A stretch of 64,000 nucleotides of DNA, from positions 202,329,799-202,393,798 of the forward strand of contig CM041292.1 in NCBI GenBank assembly GCA_023052935.1, in the 5' to 3' direction. The notes under the pieces were generated by a model. The model did not search any database, was not told the DNA's origin, and saw nothing but the letters and a program-made list of their open reading frames with translations. Made by a program: the position numbers and the translations under genes. Shown here in pieces: positions 43,825 through 55,459 of the stretch. This DNA comes from Piezodorus guildinii. Lineage: Eukaryota > Arthropoda > Insecta > Hemiptera > Pentatomidae. How positions within the stretch are numbered: the stretch's first letter is position 1; every line of letters begins with the position of its first letter.

Positions 43825-46509
43825 TTACAAGAGGTCTCGAGGCCACTGCCGTTTCAACCTTCTAGGAGGATGGTAAGGATGTGTGGAGCTGGATAAGGAT
43901 TGAGCTAGGGGATTAGGGTGATGGATAAGGTTCTGATGGAATTTAGAGAATTTTAATGGTATAAGGTCTAAAATAAATGGAATATTTAGGTCGCGGTGTA
44001 AGGTATGGTTGGATACATAATAAGGAGCATTAACTATTGTTCGGAGGACTTTTGATTGGAAGGATTGAATGCGTTTGATGTTAGAAAATTTGGCTGTCCC
44101 CCACAGTTCAAGTCCGTAGGTCCAGATAGGTTTCAGTACCGTCTTGTATATTAGCAGTTTGTTCTCGATAGATAATTTAGAATTTCTGTTCAGTAGTCTG
44201 TATAATTGTCCAAATCGTCGATTAAGTTCTTGTCGTTTAAGTCTAGTATGTGGGTTCCAAGTTAGTCTTTTGTCCAGAAGGAAGCCAAGATACCGGACTG
44301 TGTCGGAGAAAGGAAGCGGAACGGAGTCAAAGAGAACTGAAGGGCAGGATTGTCTTCGAAGGGTAAAGGTGACATGTCTGCATTTGGATTGATTGACTTT
44401 GATTCTCCAGTTGTTACACCAGTCTTCAATTTGAGAAAGGTGTGTTTGGAGGCCTGTAGATGCAATTTCGGGATCTAAGTGAGAGGATAGGATAGCTGTG
44501 TCATCAGCGTACGTTGCCAGGAAGGTATCAGGGCAGAGAGGAATATCAGCCGTGTATATATTATAGAGGATAGGACCAAGGACACTGCCCTGAGGAACAC
44601 CGGATTCGACTGGATAATAATTGGAATATTCTGCACCACAACGAACTCGGAAGGAGCGGTTTGATAGATAGGATCGGAGGACTAGGTATAAGGATAGGGG
44701 TAAATGGTTTTTGAGCTTAAAGAGCAATCCCGGGTGCCACACCCGGTCAAATGCTTGCGTTATGTCCAGAAATGCACCCGAGCAGTACTCCTTGTTCTCA
44801 AGGGCAGAGGAAATATGGTCAACGACTCGGAGCCCTTGCTGAACGGTTGAATGTTGGGAACGGAATCCAAACTGATGGGAAGGAATAGTGTGGGGTTCTA
44901 ATAACGGTAATATTCGTTTGAGGAGGATTTTTTCAAAGATTTTTGAAAGGATTGGGAGTAGGCTGATAGGTCTATATGATGTCGTAGTGTTAGGAGGTTT
45001 ACCTGGTTTTAGGAAGAGAATTATTGTGGAATGTTTCCATAAGAGAGGAAAATGAGTAGTGCGTAGAATGGAGTTGTAAATATATGTAAGAAATATAACG
45101 GCTTTAGATGGAAGCTGTCTGAGAATCTGAGGAGTGAGGAGATCGTATCCAGGAGATTTACGGAGTGCAAGTTTTCGGAGAAGATATTTGACCTCAGAGG
45201 GATTAACTGCTTTAGGAGGTAATGAAAGCGGGATTGGAGACTGAAGGAACTGTTCCACTTCTGCAGTGTGGTTTGGATTGGATTCTGGATGAGGTGTGAA
45301 GACTTGGGAAACGTATTTGGCAAGTTCCTCGGCTTTGTCTTCATCAGACGCAGCCCAGGAACCATTACTACGACGGAGGGGATGGGAAATATGGTGGGAT
45401 TTTAGAATTTTCTTGGTGACATTCCACAGGGAATTGTCACAAGCCGAAAGAGAAGAAAGGAAGGAACTAAAGGATTGGGAACGGAAGGTCGCCAGCTCCC
45501 TCTTTAATTGTCTAGAATAAAAGTTATAGGAGCGGCGATCTGTGGGGTGACGGGTGCGTTGCCATAAGGATCTGGATCGGCGTTTGGTGCGGATGAGGTC
45601 TATGAGGTGTTGTGGTAAATGATTTTGGTTATGAGTTATCTGGGAATGCTTGGGAGAGGAGGCAGTCCAAACAGCTTGTTGAATAGCGATGGTGAAGGAG
45701 TTTACGGCATCGTCAAGGTCATCTGGAGTTTTGAGTTTCACTCTGAGGTCAATATCACTGGTCAGGATTTGGCGAAAAAGGTCCCAGTTTACTGGTCCTC
45801 TGATAAATGACGGTGGGGTGGGTTTAGGAATAGGAATTAGGGATACTTTAAGGAGCAATGGACTATGGTCAGAGGACAGTTCATCAAGGCGAGTCACCGA
45901 CATGTTTAGGGAGCCTAATCCGCTGTGAATGAAGAAGTCAAGGATGTCAGGATTACGGTTAGGATCAGTTGGCCAGTAGGTAGGGGAGTCAGGAGGCAGG
46001 AGGTTGAAACGTCTAGAGCTGAGTGCAGACTGTAAATTCCGCCCACGACAATTCGTGGATCTGCAACCCCATTGTTGGTTCTTAGCATTCATGTCTGCAC
46101 CCAGAATGAAGTGGTTTCCTAAGGAATTAAGGAAGGATTCGAATAGAATGTTGGAGATGGAATGTTTAGGAGGGCAGTACGCTGATGCGAGGGTGATCGG
46201 AAAAGAAAAAGTCTTGATTACTATGGCGGTGCATTGTAGGAAATCATAGGAGGGAACTGGGAGTATATGGTGGGAGAGGGACTGGTGCACAATGACAGCA
46301 GTACCGGCATGGGCTTTTCCGTCTGGGTGTTCTGTACGGTATGTTACGTATTGAGGTATTTTAAAGAGTTGTTTAGTGGTTAGTCTAGTTTCAGTAATAA
46401 GTGCTACATCAACGTTTTTGTCTTGCAATAAAGCTGTAAGTTCGTCAGTGTGATTTCTAACACCATTCGCATTCCAAAGGAGAATGGACAAGGAATTAGG
46501 TGTAGTCAT
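43825..46509 (-). CDS. Jockey ORF2: endonuclease-reverse transcriptase, uninterrupted
   Basis: An 894-residue ORF with no stops. Residues about 5-220 form an APE-type endonuclease: NANG at 13-16, ITETRL with Glu40, GADMNAKN with Asp139 and Asn141, and SSDHSPL with Asp214 and His215. Residues about 480-760 are the reverse transcriptase: YRPISLLP at 512, AFLDITQAFD with Asp582, GVPQGSVLGP near 637-646 and YADD at 667-670, so the visible catalytic residues of both domains are present. The C-terminal part contains TYGLELWG and ends at a stop next to the short 3' UTR. The ATG follows the gag TAA with no gap and in the same frame, which suggests reinitiation or coupled translation. The protein would nick target DNA and copy its RNA there. 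Whether this copy is expressed is unknown, since its 5' end is missing. Confidence 0.92.
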   Translation of the reverse strand: MTTPNSLSILLWNANGVRNHTDELTALLQDKNVDVALITETRLTTKQLFKIPQYVTYRTEHPDGKAHAGTAVIVHQSLSHHILPVPSYDFLQCTAIVIKTFSFPITLASAYCPPKHSISNILFESFLNSLGNHFILGADMNAKNQQWGCRSTNCRGRNLQSALSSRRFNLLPPDSPTYWPTDPNRNPDILDFFIHSGLGSLNMSVTRLDELSSDHSPLLLKVSLIPIPKPTPPSFIRGPVNWDLFRQILTSDIDLRVKLKTPDDLDDAVNSFTIAIQQAVWTASSPKHSQITHNQNHLPQHLIDLIRTKRRSRSLWQRTRHPTDRRSYNFYSRQLKRELATFRSQSFSSFLSSLSACDNSLWNVTKKILKSHHISHPLRRSNGSWAASDEDKAEELAKYVSQVFTPHPESNPNHTAEVEQFLQSPIPLSLPPKAVNPSEVKYLLRKLALRKSPGYDLLTPQILRQLPSKAVIFLTYIYNSILRTTHFPLLWKHSTIILFLKPGKPPNTTTSYRPISLLPILSKIFEKILLKRILPLLEPHTIPSHQFGFRSQHSTVQQGLRVVDHISSALENKEYCSGAFLDITQAFDRVWHPGLLFKLKNHLPLSLYLVLRSYLSNRSFRVRCGAEYSNYYPVESGVPQGSVLGPILYNIYTADIPLCPDTFLATYADDTAILSSHLDPEIASTGLQTHLSQIEDWCNNWRIKVNQSKCRHVTFTLRRQSCPSVLFDSVPLPFSDTVRYLGFLLDKRLTWNPHTRLKRQELNRRFGQLYRLLNRNSKLSIENKLLIYKTVLKPIWTYGLELWGTAKFSNIKRIQSFQSKVLRTIVNAPYYVSNHTLHRDLNIPFILDLIPLKFSKFHQNLIHHPNPLAQSLSSSTHPYHPPRRLKRQWPRDLL

Positions 46510-46983
46510 TTAAGGATTTTTTAAGGAAGGGATTAAATTTGATACGAGATTAGTAAGTAGTGATATTAGCGGCATGACAAGGGATTTGATTTCAGTGATG
46601 AAGGATGTCATCAAACTTGTAAGGTCTGTGACATTTGATGGAGGAGGAATATGAGAAATTTGATGCGGATGAGGTTTTTGAGGGTTGGGTAAATTTTGAG
46701 GAATAGGTGGTTGTGGAAGGGGTTCAGGATGTATGCGTTGTTCCGGCAGGGCCTCTTTGTTCTGGTTCCCACCTCCAAGTAGATGGGCAAATGTTACATT
46801 GGAATCAATTGTTTTTGAAGGTTGTCTTCTGCTTCTGATCGGTTCAGCTGTTTCATCCAGATTCTGAGGTTTTTGGTATCTGCTTTTGAGGTTCTTGTAG
46901 ATTTGACATCCCTTATAGTTAGCCGGGTGGTCCTCGAGGCACAGAGCACATACAGCGGGTGTTGATCTTGATCTTGTGCATTC
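46510..46983 (-). pseudogene. Jockey gag, C-terminal part only
   Basis: An open frame with no start in the window, reading into the TAA at 46510-46512 that immediately precedes the ORF2 ATG. Near its cut end it has CALC followed by a His and a Cys (CALCLEDHPANYKGC), the last CCHC zinc knuckle typical of Jockey-type gag proteins. A Pro/Gln/His-rich linker and a hydrophobic Leu/Ile/Val-rich C-terminus follow. The Jockey gag binds element RNA; here the N-terminal part and the upstream knuckles are lost by 5' truncation. Confidence 0.75.
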
Positions 46984-47005
46984 TTCTGATTTATAATAAT
47001 ATAAT

Positions 47006-47166
47006 AGATTTTTTAATAAAACACATGTTTATATAAAAATTCAATTTAAGTAATTCTTTAATAGTTTCACCTATTTTTATCTCTAACTGTATTTGAAAAT
47101 TCTTTAATCGATTCTAAAAACGGAAGTAAGTTAAAGTCGTGTGTTGCCCGCACCAGATTTTTTTCT
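47006..47166 (+). repeat. FamA copy (+), right portion with tail
   Basis: Continues the copy at 42848-43566 beyond the Jockey element and ends at GTGTGTTGCCCGCACC. Confidence 0.85.
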
Positions 47167-47249
47167 TTTTGAACATAAGAGCAGTAATATAATAATATAG
47201 TTTTTAATTTTAACTGAAATAGTTAGATAACATATATAGAAATAGAAAA

Positions 47250-47600
47250 AAAAAAATTATTCTGGGACTAGGTCCCCTAAGAATAACAGGTTTGTGCAGT
47301 ATATGGAAATACACATGTCTGGTCAACATACAGAAGGAACATAATAACTAATTACAATTATGGGTTAATATATGTGTGCATATCTTAAACGCATATACAC
47401 ACATATATCAAAAAAATAAATAAATACAATGATAAAATAAAAATAAAAACAATTCTTAGAAAGTATTTTGTTGAACGGAATAAAAATAAATTAATAGATA
47501 ACAGCATTTAAATATAGACAATGAACAAAAATTATTATTCATTCAAAGTGTGATATCAGAAATATAAATTTTACAGTTTCTAAGCGTCTTTTTGGGATAA
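47250..47600 (-). mobile_element. LINE 3'-end fragment with terminal hairpin
   Basis: On the minus strand the segment ends in GGGACCTAGTCCC-AGAATAA followed by an A run (47254-47266 on +). This is the same arrangement as at 62340-62395. The rest is AT-rich with no coding signal recognised. Confidence 0.4.
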
Positions 47601-47624
47601 TAAAAGGTATTGGAAAATATACAT

Positions 47625-48400
47625 GTATGATATACCGTTGGAAAGCTAAAGATTTTAGAAAAAAATATTATCTAATACACAAGATTTTAAAAGTTAATAG
47701 AAAGTGATAAAACACATGTTTCTATAGAAATTCCATTTAATTAATTCTTTAATACTTTTAATAATTTTTATCTCTAACTGTATTTGAAAATTCTTTAATA
47801 GATTTATAAAACGGAGGTAAGTGAAAGTCGTGTGTTGTCCGCACCAGATTTTTAAATTTAGCTTGAGATTATAATATATATATAGGTAAATTAAATTTCA
47901 ATTCTAAATAATTAATTAAATAGAGTTTTGATAGAAAATTTTGTTTTATTAAATAATTTAATTTATTATTATCTAAAACAATCAGTTAGATTTATCGGCC
48001 TTTCATCAATCTCCATTAACTTTTACTAGATGTGTATAAGATAATATTTTTTTTCTAAAATCTTTAGATTTCTAATGGTATATTATACACCTATATAATT
48101 ATTCTTACTAAAAAAATGTTATTAAAAATTCTTTCTAAAGTTTTCTCTTCTTGTTGAACATCCGATTCATTCAGCTTATATATTTATCCCTTTTTTATCA
48201 AGGCTAAAAATATGATATGGTTATTTTTAGAGAATCTTCAAAATTATAGGTACTTAACAATTTAAACTATCGGTATTTCAATCAGTCACACAATATCAGT
48301 CATAATTAAACCTACATGCTATTAAAGCCCATAAAACTTTACATGGACATATAGAGTTTAATCAAAATACAGTACCTTCTAAGTAAATTGTAAATAGTAA
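47625..48400. repeat. FamA fragments in opposite orientations
   Basis: A plus-strand tail half (47625-47855, ending GTGTGTTGTCCGCACC) is followed by a diverged minus-strand body (47880-48400). The second mariner of the 21652 type lies at its right edge. Confidence 0.65.
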
Positions 48401-48502
48401 AAATTATTGGGTTGTGTCACATGAAATGTCCGTTTTCAAGGTAAAGGATTTATATTAAAAATACGATATGAAAACAAGATAATTTTATTCGTAGTATTTA
48501 CC

Positions 48503-48745
48503 TTATTTTTCTACATATTTTTCCCAACGTGACACCAACTTTTTTATTCTCGAACTGAAAAACTCTGAGCTTTGAAGTGAAACAAAATCTGAGAACGCAC
48601 TTTTCACTTGATCATCATTTTCAAAAAGTTTTCCTTTGACGAAGTTGTCTATATTCCTGAACAGGTGGTAATCTGTTGGAGACAAGTCGGTAGAATATGG
48701 TGGGTGCGGAAGAACTTCGTAGCCCAGTTCTTTCAATTTTTGCAC
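48503..48745 (-). pseudogene. Mariner transposase C-terminal part
   Basis: KELGYEVLPHPPYSTDLSPT (third catalytic Asp), DYHLFRNIDNFVKG, FFSSRIKKLVSRWEKYVEK stop. The proline before the Asp is replaced (YSTDL instead of YSPDL). Confidence 0.82.
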
Positions 48746-48902
48746 GATATGTTTTGAAACATGGGGTCTTGCTGCCGCTCATGAGGTACCCATGTATCGA
48801 GCTTTTTTACTTTCCCAATACACTCAAAATGTCTGGAAACGGTAGATGCACTTGCATTTAGTTGTGCTGAGAATCCTTTAACTGTTTGGTAGGGATTTCC
48901 TT

Positions 48903-49127
48903 CTACTGTATATTGGAGGACATTACGGACGGAGGTCTTCCTCGGGGCAAGTTTTCCAAGTAGGTATCCCCAACTGAAAACTTAGCAAACCAACGGCGAA
49001 TGGTCCGTTCATTAAAACTCCCTTCCCCAAACGCCTTGCAAATATTTCTAGCGGCCTCAGCTGCTAAATCGCCGAGTTTAAACTCGTACAAAAATATTAC
49101 TCGAAAATCGCGTGTTTCCATGTTCAT
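48903..49127 (-). pseudogene. Mariner transposase N-terminal DNA-binding part
   Basis: METRDFRVIFLYEFKLG, ARNICKAFGEG, ERTIRRWFAKF, LPRGRPPSV, then a frame change just after PPSV relative to the sibling copy. Confidence 0.82.
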
Positions 49128-49604
49128 ACTATACTAAAATGTGGGTAATTGATTGGGAAGCTAATGTTTATAATACAAAGATAGAGGATTAGTAACTATT
49201 TATTTTAAATATGTAAACATTCGGAAGAAAACAACAAAGCCCTGCAAAATCCTTTATGTATTTCAGAAACTATAAAAACGGTGTGAAGCAACCCAATAAT
49301 TTTGATTAAGAGTGGATCAAAAAAACCATGAGGCCCTGAAACATTATACAGACTGCTGTTCCATCCGTTAAAAGCAAGGGCAATGGCAACGCTCTGTGTG
49401 GTTGAGAATTACGCAGGTGTAACTCATTACCGATTCATTCCTTAAGGTCGGATTATTAATTCTCATTATACATTTATTGACCTGTTACAGATCGTGCGTG
49501 GTATATCACAGTGTTATCAAGATCATTAGCTGGTATTGGGTTTTGCTATAACCAAATAATGACAGAATACATGTTTCCGTTACAGAAATTAGGAAATTAC
49601 AGAA

Positions 49605-50208
49605 ATTATTTTTATTTTTATTTATTTTATTTTTTTTATTTATTGAAATTTACAACTGTACAAAAAATACATCAAGTAAATATGCTGTAATGTTATAACA
49701 CATGGAATGAACATGAAGAGAATCTGCCCATTGGCAGCACTCTTTGGTAGTGAGTCTAAACAAGAAGGTCTCGAGGCCATCTTCTTTTCAGACGCCTCGG
49801 AGGATTATCAGGAATGGAAGAGGAAGCACGGATTGAAACTAATGGATTAGAGTGGGAGTGGAGTTTTTCATGGAAGGTGTGATACCTGGTACGGGCCAAA
49901 TCAGCAACATATGGAACATTAAGATCATTGTGGATGATTTTATTCGTGACAAAATAAGGAGCGTTAAGGATTTTGCGAAGGATTTTGGATTGTAAGGATT
50001 GGATACGGGAAGAGTTTGATGGTTTAGTAGAGCCCCAAAGTTCTACTCCGTAGGTCCAGATAGGCCTTATGATGGTCATGTAAATAAGTCTTTTGTAGTT
50101 AAGTGAAAGGTTAGAGCGTCTGTCTAGTAAGTGTTGGAGTAGCCGAAATCTTCGTGCAGTTTCTTGTCTCTTCAGTCTTGTATGCGGATTCCATGTAAGT
50201 CGTGAAAT
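49605..50208 (-). mobile_element. J2 Jockey-type LINE 3' fragment
   Basis: Minus-strand RT C-terminus: LTWNPHTRLKRQETARRF, then RPIWTYGVELWG, NAPYFVTNKIIHNDLN and the terminal PPRRLKRRWPRDLLV stop. The 3' UTR ends in an A/T-rich tail at about 49605-49640. A frame break lies near 50080. 5' truncated. Confidence 0.82.
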
Positions 50209-50605
50209 TATAAATTGAGTTTCCCCGTCATCTTGAATTTAGTTCGGAATGACAACTGGATGGTGTCCGATTTAGTAAATAGTTAGAAAGTATTAAAATT
50301 CTGCCAGCCTTTCAAAAGATAATACAAACAGAGAACAATAACCGACAATGCGTAAGAAATGCTGGTTCTACACACATAATGACACGTTTTTGGCTCACTT
50401 CATGGATAAAGGATTTCGAATCGCATTTTTAGGGATAAGGAATTAGATGGTTTGGATGAGATCAGGATAGTCATAGCATAAAAAAAAAAAAATCTGGTGC
50501 TCGCGAAACACGATTTTCACTTACCTCCGTTAATGAAATCAATTTAGATTTTTTTTTTTTTTTTAAATAACGTTAGAGATGAAATAAGTTTAAAGAATTA
50601 ATTAG

Positions 50606-50876
50606 GGATTACTTTTAGATGGGTGTTTAGCATAACAGTCTCCTATGCCAGGTTCAAACCTGCAGGTGGTCCTAGGATTTTTTAATGGGAGTAAAAAAAT
50701 GCTTTGTTATGCCGTCCTTAGGAGGGGACGTTAAAAGGTGGTCCCGAGCCTGTGCGGTGTAAGGTACTCGTTAAAGATCCCTATCCTAATAAAACCTGGA
50801 TAGGCAAAATTTAGGACTCCCACTGTAGCATCGTCCGATTAACCACAGTAGCATAAAGTGACGTTAAATAAACTGA
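50606..50876 (+). mobile_element. SINE-1 copy (+)
   Basis: GGGATTACTTTTAGATGGGTG head, B box region GGTTCAAACCTGC, full body and AGTGACGTTAAATAAA end. It lies between two minus-strand FamA pieces. Confidence 0.85.
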
Positions 50877-50930
50877 CACACAGACCTTTTTGCGAGACTT
50901 ACCATTTTTTTACCTTTGGAATTAAACGTA

Positions 50931-51753
50931 AAAATCACACACGACTTTCACTTACCTCCGTTGCTATAATAAATTTAAGATTTTTTAAACAAATTTATAA
51001 ACGAGAATAAATTGTTAGAGAATTAATTAAATTGATTTTCTATAGAAACATGTGTTTTATTTTTAAAAAATCTATTATATTATTATCTAAAATAATCAGT
51101 TAGTTTTATCTTCATTTCATGACTCTCTATTAACTTTTAAAACTTGTGTAAGAGATAAATTTGTTTCTAAAATCTTTAGCTTTCCAACGGTATATCATAC
51201 ATGTATATTACTGCTGTTATGTCCAAAAACAAAAAACTGCATTAAAAAAATATTTTTTCTGTTTTCTTCTTTAGTTTGGTATCGAATTCATTAAATTTAT
51301 ATATTTACCTGTTTTTCATCAGTGGTAACAAGTTATTTTTATAGAATAAACTAAATTAAAGGTACTTTAGAGAAAGACAATTTTAAATATCGCCATTTAA
51401 GTCCTGTCAGACCATTTTAATCAGAATGAAATCTACATTATATTAAAGCCCATTAAATTTTAGATCGATATAGCGAGTTTAATCAAAATGGTATTAAGTG
51501 GCTCTTCTGGTAAGCTTATTTTGATGAAAAAGGTTTTGTAACGTCTCGGGCGTATATTTGTCTTAAATATGAAATTTCATTTTCATAGGACTTACCGTTT
51601 CCGCCCGGGAGTTACCACACACACAGACCTTTTTGCGGGACTTGGTTATTTGGACTCAGGGGACCCTAAAATGTGTATTTCCGTTGAAAATTGGAATTCG
51701 AAAATGTTCACGATCGCAATACTTTCCCTTACTATATATAGTAAGTGAAAGTA
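50931..51753 (-). repeat. FamA copy (-)
   Basis: Tail (ACACACGACTTTCACTTACC) to head (TATATATAGTAAGTGAAAG) with a short deletion near 51490. A separate tail fragment is at 50495-50600, before the SINE-1 at 50606. Confidence 0.8.
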
Positions 51754-52203
51754 ATAATATAGCTTAACAAAGTGGAGAAGTTCTGCTAAGATAAAACGAT
51801 TATTAGGATCGAAGGTTATTTTTATTCTACTTGCGTTTTTTGGATTTGTGAGACTACGAAACGGATAGATAGAAAAAAAAAAAAAAAAACTGTACTTGGT
51901 GTTTTCCGATTAAACTGAAAGTACAAAGAGAACTACCGTAGGGTAGGGCTCCTTTTAATGTTCATCATTGACCTGAACCGTATTGGAAGATTATTAATGT
52001 TCTAATAAACAATGACAGTTTGTTATCTTTTCAGCACGAATCAGTACTATCGCAGATAAGCCTGTAGACTCTTGCTTATCTTGACAGTCTTCGTAGATAG
52101 CATTACCTAGTGGTTTACGTCAAGGACTTGATTTAAAGCCAATACCGAACGACTCAAAGTTGATAAGTAGCGTTGACGGAGATTTACCTAAAATACGAGA
52201 CAT

Positions 52204-53490
52204 GTTTTTTAAGTAAGTACCGTTTTGGAATTAAAAAAAGACGTGCAAAGATATCGCAATAATTTTATTTTGAAAAAAACATGAAAGCCTGTACCTTAAT
52301 CTACTTTTCTACATAATTTCCATGAATTTTGAGGCACTTGTCATAACGCGGCACCAGTTTTTTAATACCTTCCTCAAAAACTTATTCTGACTTCGTTATC
52401 GTCTTGAAGACGCCGACCGCCCAGGTCTTTCTTCAAGTGCAGGAACAAATGGTAGTCGCTGGGCGCCAGATCAGAGCTGTATGGAGGACGATCTAGAGTT
52501 TCCCATTTAAATGATTTGATTAGATCTTAGGTCCGATTAGCCACATGTGGACGGGCATTGTCATGCAGCAAAACGAAACCCTTACTCAACTTGCCTCGTG
52601 TTTTGTTCTGAATTGCACGACGCAGTTTTTTCAATGTCTCACAATAAGACGCTGCACTGATTGTATCATTACGAGGCAGAAACTCCGCTAGCAATACTCC
52701 TTTTGTGTCCCAAAAAACTGTGCACATGATTTTCCGGGCAGAAATTGTTTGCTTAAACTTCACTCTTTTGGGTGATGATGAATGTCGCCATTCCATAGAT
52801 TGTTGTTTTGATTCTGATGTGTCATAGACCAAACATGTTTCGTCACCAGTAAAAATTTGGTCTAAAAAATCTTCACATTCATTGTGGTACCGCTCAAGGA
52901 AAGTCAATGCACTGCCTAAACGTTGGGTTTCGTGCAAATCCGTCAATATTTTTGGAACCCAACGTGAACACTATTTCCGGTAATTCAAGTTCTCGGTCAC
53001 AATACGATACAAAACACAACAAGAATATTGAGGAAAGCATTCGGACAATGATGAAATTGTAAAGCGTCTGTTTTCTCTCACCTTTTCGTCCACTTTCTGC
53101 ACCAAATCTTCATTAACGATCGAAGGACGCCCACTGCGTTCTTCATCATGCACATTTGTGCGGCCATCTTTAAATGCTCTCACCCATTTCCTTACCATTC
53201 CATCACTCATAATGTTTTGTCAGTAAACTTCAACGATCTCACGATGACTATTGATCGGTTTTACGCCTTTAGCACTAAGAAATCGTATAACAGCCCGTGC
53301 TTCACGATCAGCGGGACTCACGATTGTCGGAGGCATCTTAAACACTCAGTAAACAACGCATACAATGAAGAATCTGACTGTAATGGCGTCAGTTCGTAGA
53401 CAAGAGATGTAGGTAAGCAGCGCGCATGCGCATAACGCAGACCGTAGCGCTGCGGCAGCGGAATCGCAAAACGGTATTTAGTTAAAAAAC
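52204..53490 (-). mobile_element. Mariner-like element, near full length, inactive
   Basis: Imperfect TIRs: GTTTTTTAAGTAAGTACCGT at the left and the complement of ACGGTATTTAGTTAAAAAAC at the right. No clear TA duplication was found. At about 1.29 kb it is the only mariner in the window with all parts of the transposase. Confidence 0.82.
52300..53336 (-). pseudogene. Mariner transposase pseudogene, several stops
   Basis: Starts MPPTIVSPADREARAVIRF. A TGA replaces the Trp-type codon after EIVEVY, and it continues DGMVRKWVRAFKDGRTNVHDEERSGRPSI and KVRENRRFTISSLS up to a TAG after NYRK. The rest includes FTGDETCLVYD (first Asp), HDNARPH (second, 52527-52946 segment) and then, after another stop, PYSSDLAPSDYHLF-like codons (third Asp). 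The catalytic triad is present but at least three nonsense changes and a C-terminal frameshift break it. Confidence 0.83.
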
Positions 53491-53614
53491 ATGCCTCATA
53501 TATGAGCCGTCTCTTTTTAGAATGGCCGAAGTCCATTTATACTTAAATAGGGATATTTTTGGTTTGAATTAAATTCTGCTTAACTAAACGTACTGATTAT
53601 ACTTGGGGAGGAAG

Positions 53615-53905
53615 GGAGGGGGAGACACGTGGCTGTGTGGTTAGCATGCTAGTTTACCACGCTATGGGTTGCAAGTTCGAATTCCATTCCTGGGAGAACT
53701 TTTTAAATCATATAATTAAATAGAGATTGACTTAAACCTCCCTCAGAGTATTTGAGAATCCACAGCCATAGCGGTGGCCACTCAAAAAAATAGGTGAATG
53801 GAGTGATGACCCTACCCTATAACAGTAACCGAAAATCGGGGACCTCCACGGCCTGCCTCACCAACTGCCGAGTGTTTCTATTTCCTACTTCCCTTTTTTT
53901 CACGT
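53615..53905 (+). mobile_element. Second tRNA-derived SINE family (SINE-2)
   Basis: Head GTGGCTGTGTGGTTAGCATG (A-box-like) and AAGTTCGAATTCC (B-box-like) spaced as in a tRNA. A body unlike SINE-1 follows, with CCACAGCCATAGCGGTGGCC and GGGGACCTCCACGGCCTGCC. The tRNA fold would be poor, so it is called a SINE, not a tRNA gene. Confidence 0.65.
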
Positions 53906-54188
53906 ATTTGTTCAGTCTAATTGTAACTTATATATACGTAAACACTCGTATTCCCGCATCACAGTAGATTTTTTATAAGCATATATAGTGAGAAAACCCC
54001 GAATTAAATCACGCATCCACCAGATTAATTAAGATTATCTGATAACGCAAACTCTGGAATTCGAATAGCATATAATCAGTTTTTATTGGCCAAATACATT
54101 TATGATTAAATACATATGAATGTATACGAAACATAACATTTCATTTCTCAAATGAGGAAAAAAAAATTAATTACTTGTAATTTTATAT

Positions 54189-54440
54189 GTTTGTTTGTTT
54201 ATTTATTTAACGTCACTTTATGCTACTATGGCTAATCGGACGATGCTACAGTGGGAGTCCTAAATTTTGAATATCCAGGTTTTATTAGGATAGGGATCTT
54301 TAGCGAGTACCTGACATCGCACAGGCTCGGGACCAGGAAGGCATAACTAAGGATTTTTTACTCCCATTAAAAAATCCTAGGACCACTTAAGGATTTGAAC
54401 CCGTCACCTTTGGCATAGGAGGCTGTTATGCTAACCAGCC
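54189..54440 (-). mobile_element. SINE-1, truncated at the A box, 11-bp TSD
   Basis: Flanked by TAATTTTATAT (54178-54188 and 54441-54451). The 5' end stops inside the A-box region and about 30 bases around CCACCTTTTAACGTCC are missing. Confidence 0.86.
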
Positions 54441-55459
54441 TAATTTTATATAATAAACTTTTACTTTTTTGAATAATCAAAAATTTAAAAACGAGATATT
54501 CTTATCAGGACTTAAATCGCAAAGAGCAATCATTTCTTTCCAGTGAGGTCGAAAAATAACATAAAGTTCTATTGATTTTGAATACTTAAATTATAATTTT
54601 TGAAATATTGAAAACAGAAAGTTATAATTGTTTGGATGTTTTCAATGAGCTTCAAGAAACTATTTTAGAACGTTACTGGTTTATTGATTTGATGATAGAT
54701 TCCTATTATTATCAATTAAAATTTTATAGTATCATTAAAACAACATCGAACTTTTATTGTTCATTCGAAGAATGACTAGATTTCTACTCGAAATTATTGA
54801 TTTATCTACTGGGATTGATACATTTAGTCCATCAGTCTATTTATAATTAGCGAATGCTGGGGTTTACTTTAGTTTTCAATAATTAATTCAAATAAATTGT
54901 TTATAGTTTTTATTAAATCAAAGGTAATTTAGTTTGTACAGACTCGTACATGTAGGATATGCTTATTTTGAAAGTGGTTTAAGTCCAATTATTTTCAAAT
55001 TAAGTATTTAGTCTATACTAATATTATAAAGCTGGAGAGTTTGTTTGTTTGTTTGTATGTTTGTTTGTTTGTTTGAACGCAGTAATGTCAGAAACTACTG
55101 GTTCAAATTGAAAAAAAATTTTGTGTTGGATAGTCCATTTATCGAGGAAGGCTATAGGCTATATAACATCACGCTGCGACCAATAGGACCGAAGAATCAG
55201 TGGAAAATATGGAAAAAAAAAACAGGGAAAATTGACCTCGAATCCCAACGATTCCAAATGATTTACCTTTTAATTTTAAAATAATTCAATTTCCCGTTAA
55301 TTTATCTTTTGCCATAACAATTAATAAATCACATGGGAAGCATTTAAACACGTAGAAATCGATTTACGTCAAGATCGGGTCGCGGAGAAAATCAGTATGT
55401 TCTTCTGCCACAAGAAAATAAAACCAAAAATATTATTTAAGCAGAAATACTTTAAAATA

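Larger units (their letters stand above)
43567..46992 (-). mobile_element. Jockey-type LINE, 5'-truncated, with 13-bp target-site duplication
   Basis: A 3.4-kb non-LTR retrotransposon inserted in a FamA copy. The flanks carry the same 13 bases ATAATAATATAAT (43554-43566 and 46993-47005), which occur once in uninterrupted FamA copies, so both ends are defined. Read on the minus strand it holds the end of a gag ORF, a complete ORF2, and a 3' end with AATAAAG close to the junction. The 5' end is cut within gag, as expected of abortive target-primed reverse transcription. Related copies in the window are at 12487-15318 and 9200-10577. Confidence 0.88.
48407..49296 (-). mobile_element. Mariner of the second subfamily (890 bp)
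   Basis: TTGGGTTGTGTCACATGAAA at the left, AAGCAACCCAA at the right, TA flanks (48405-48406, 49297-49298). It carries the two ends of the transposase in separate frames. The middle, with the first two Asp residues, is deleted, and about 15 bases near the right TIR are lost relative to the sibling. Confidence 0.9.

Noticed and set aside
45296..46249. Plus-strand ORFs across the Jockey ORF2
   Set aside because: Shadows of the 894-codon minus-strand ORF.
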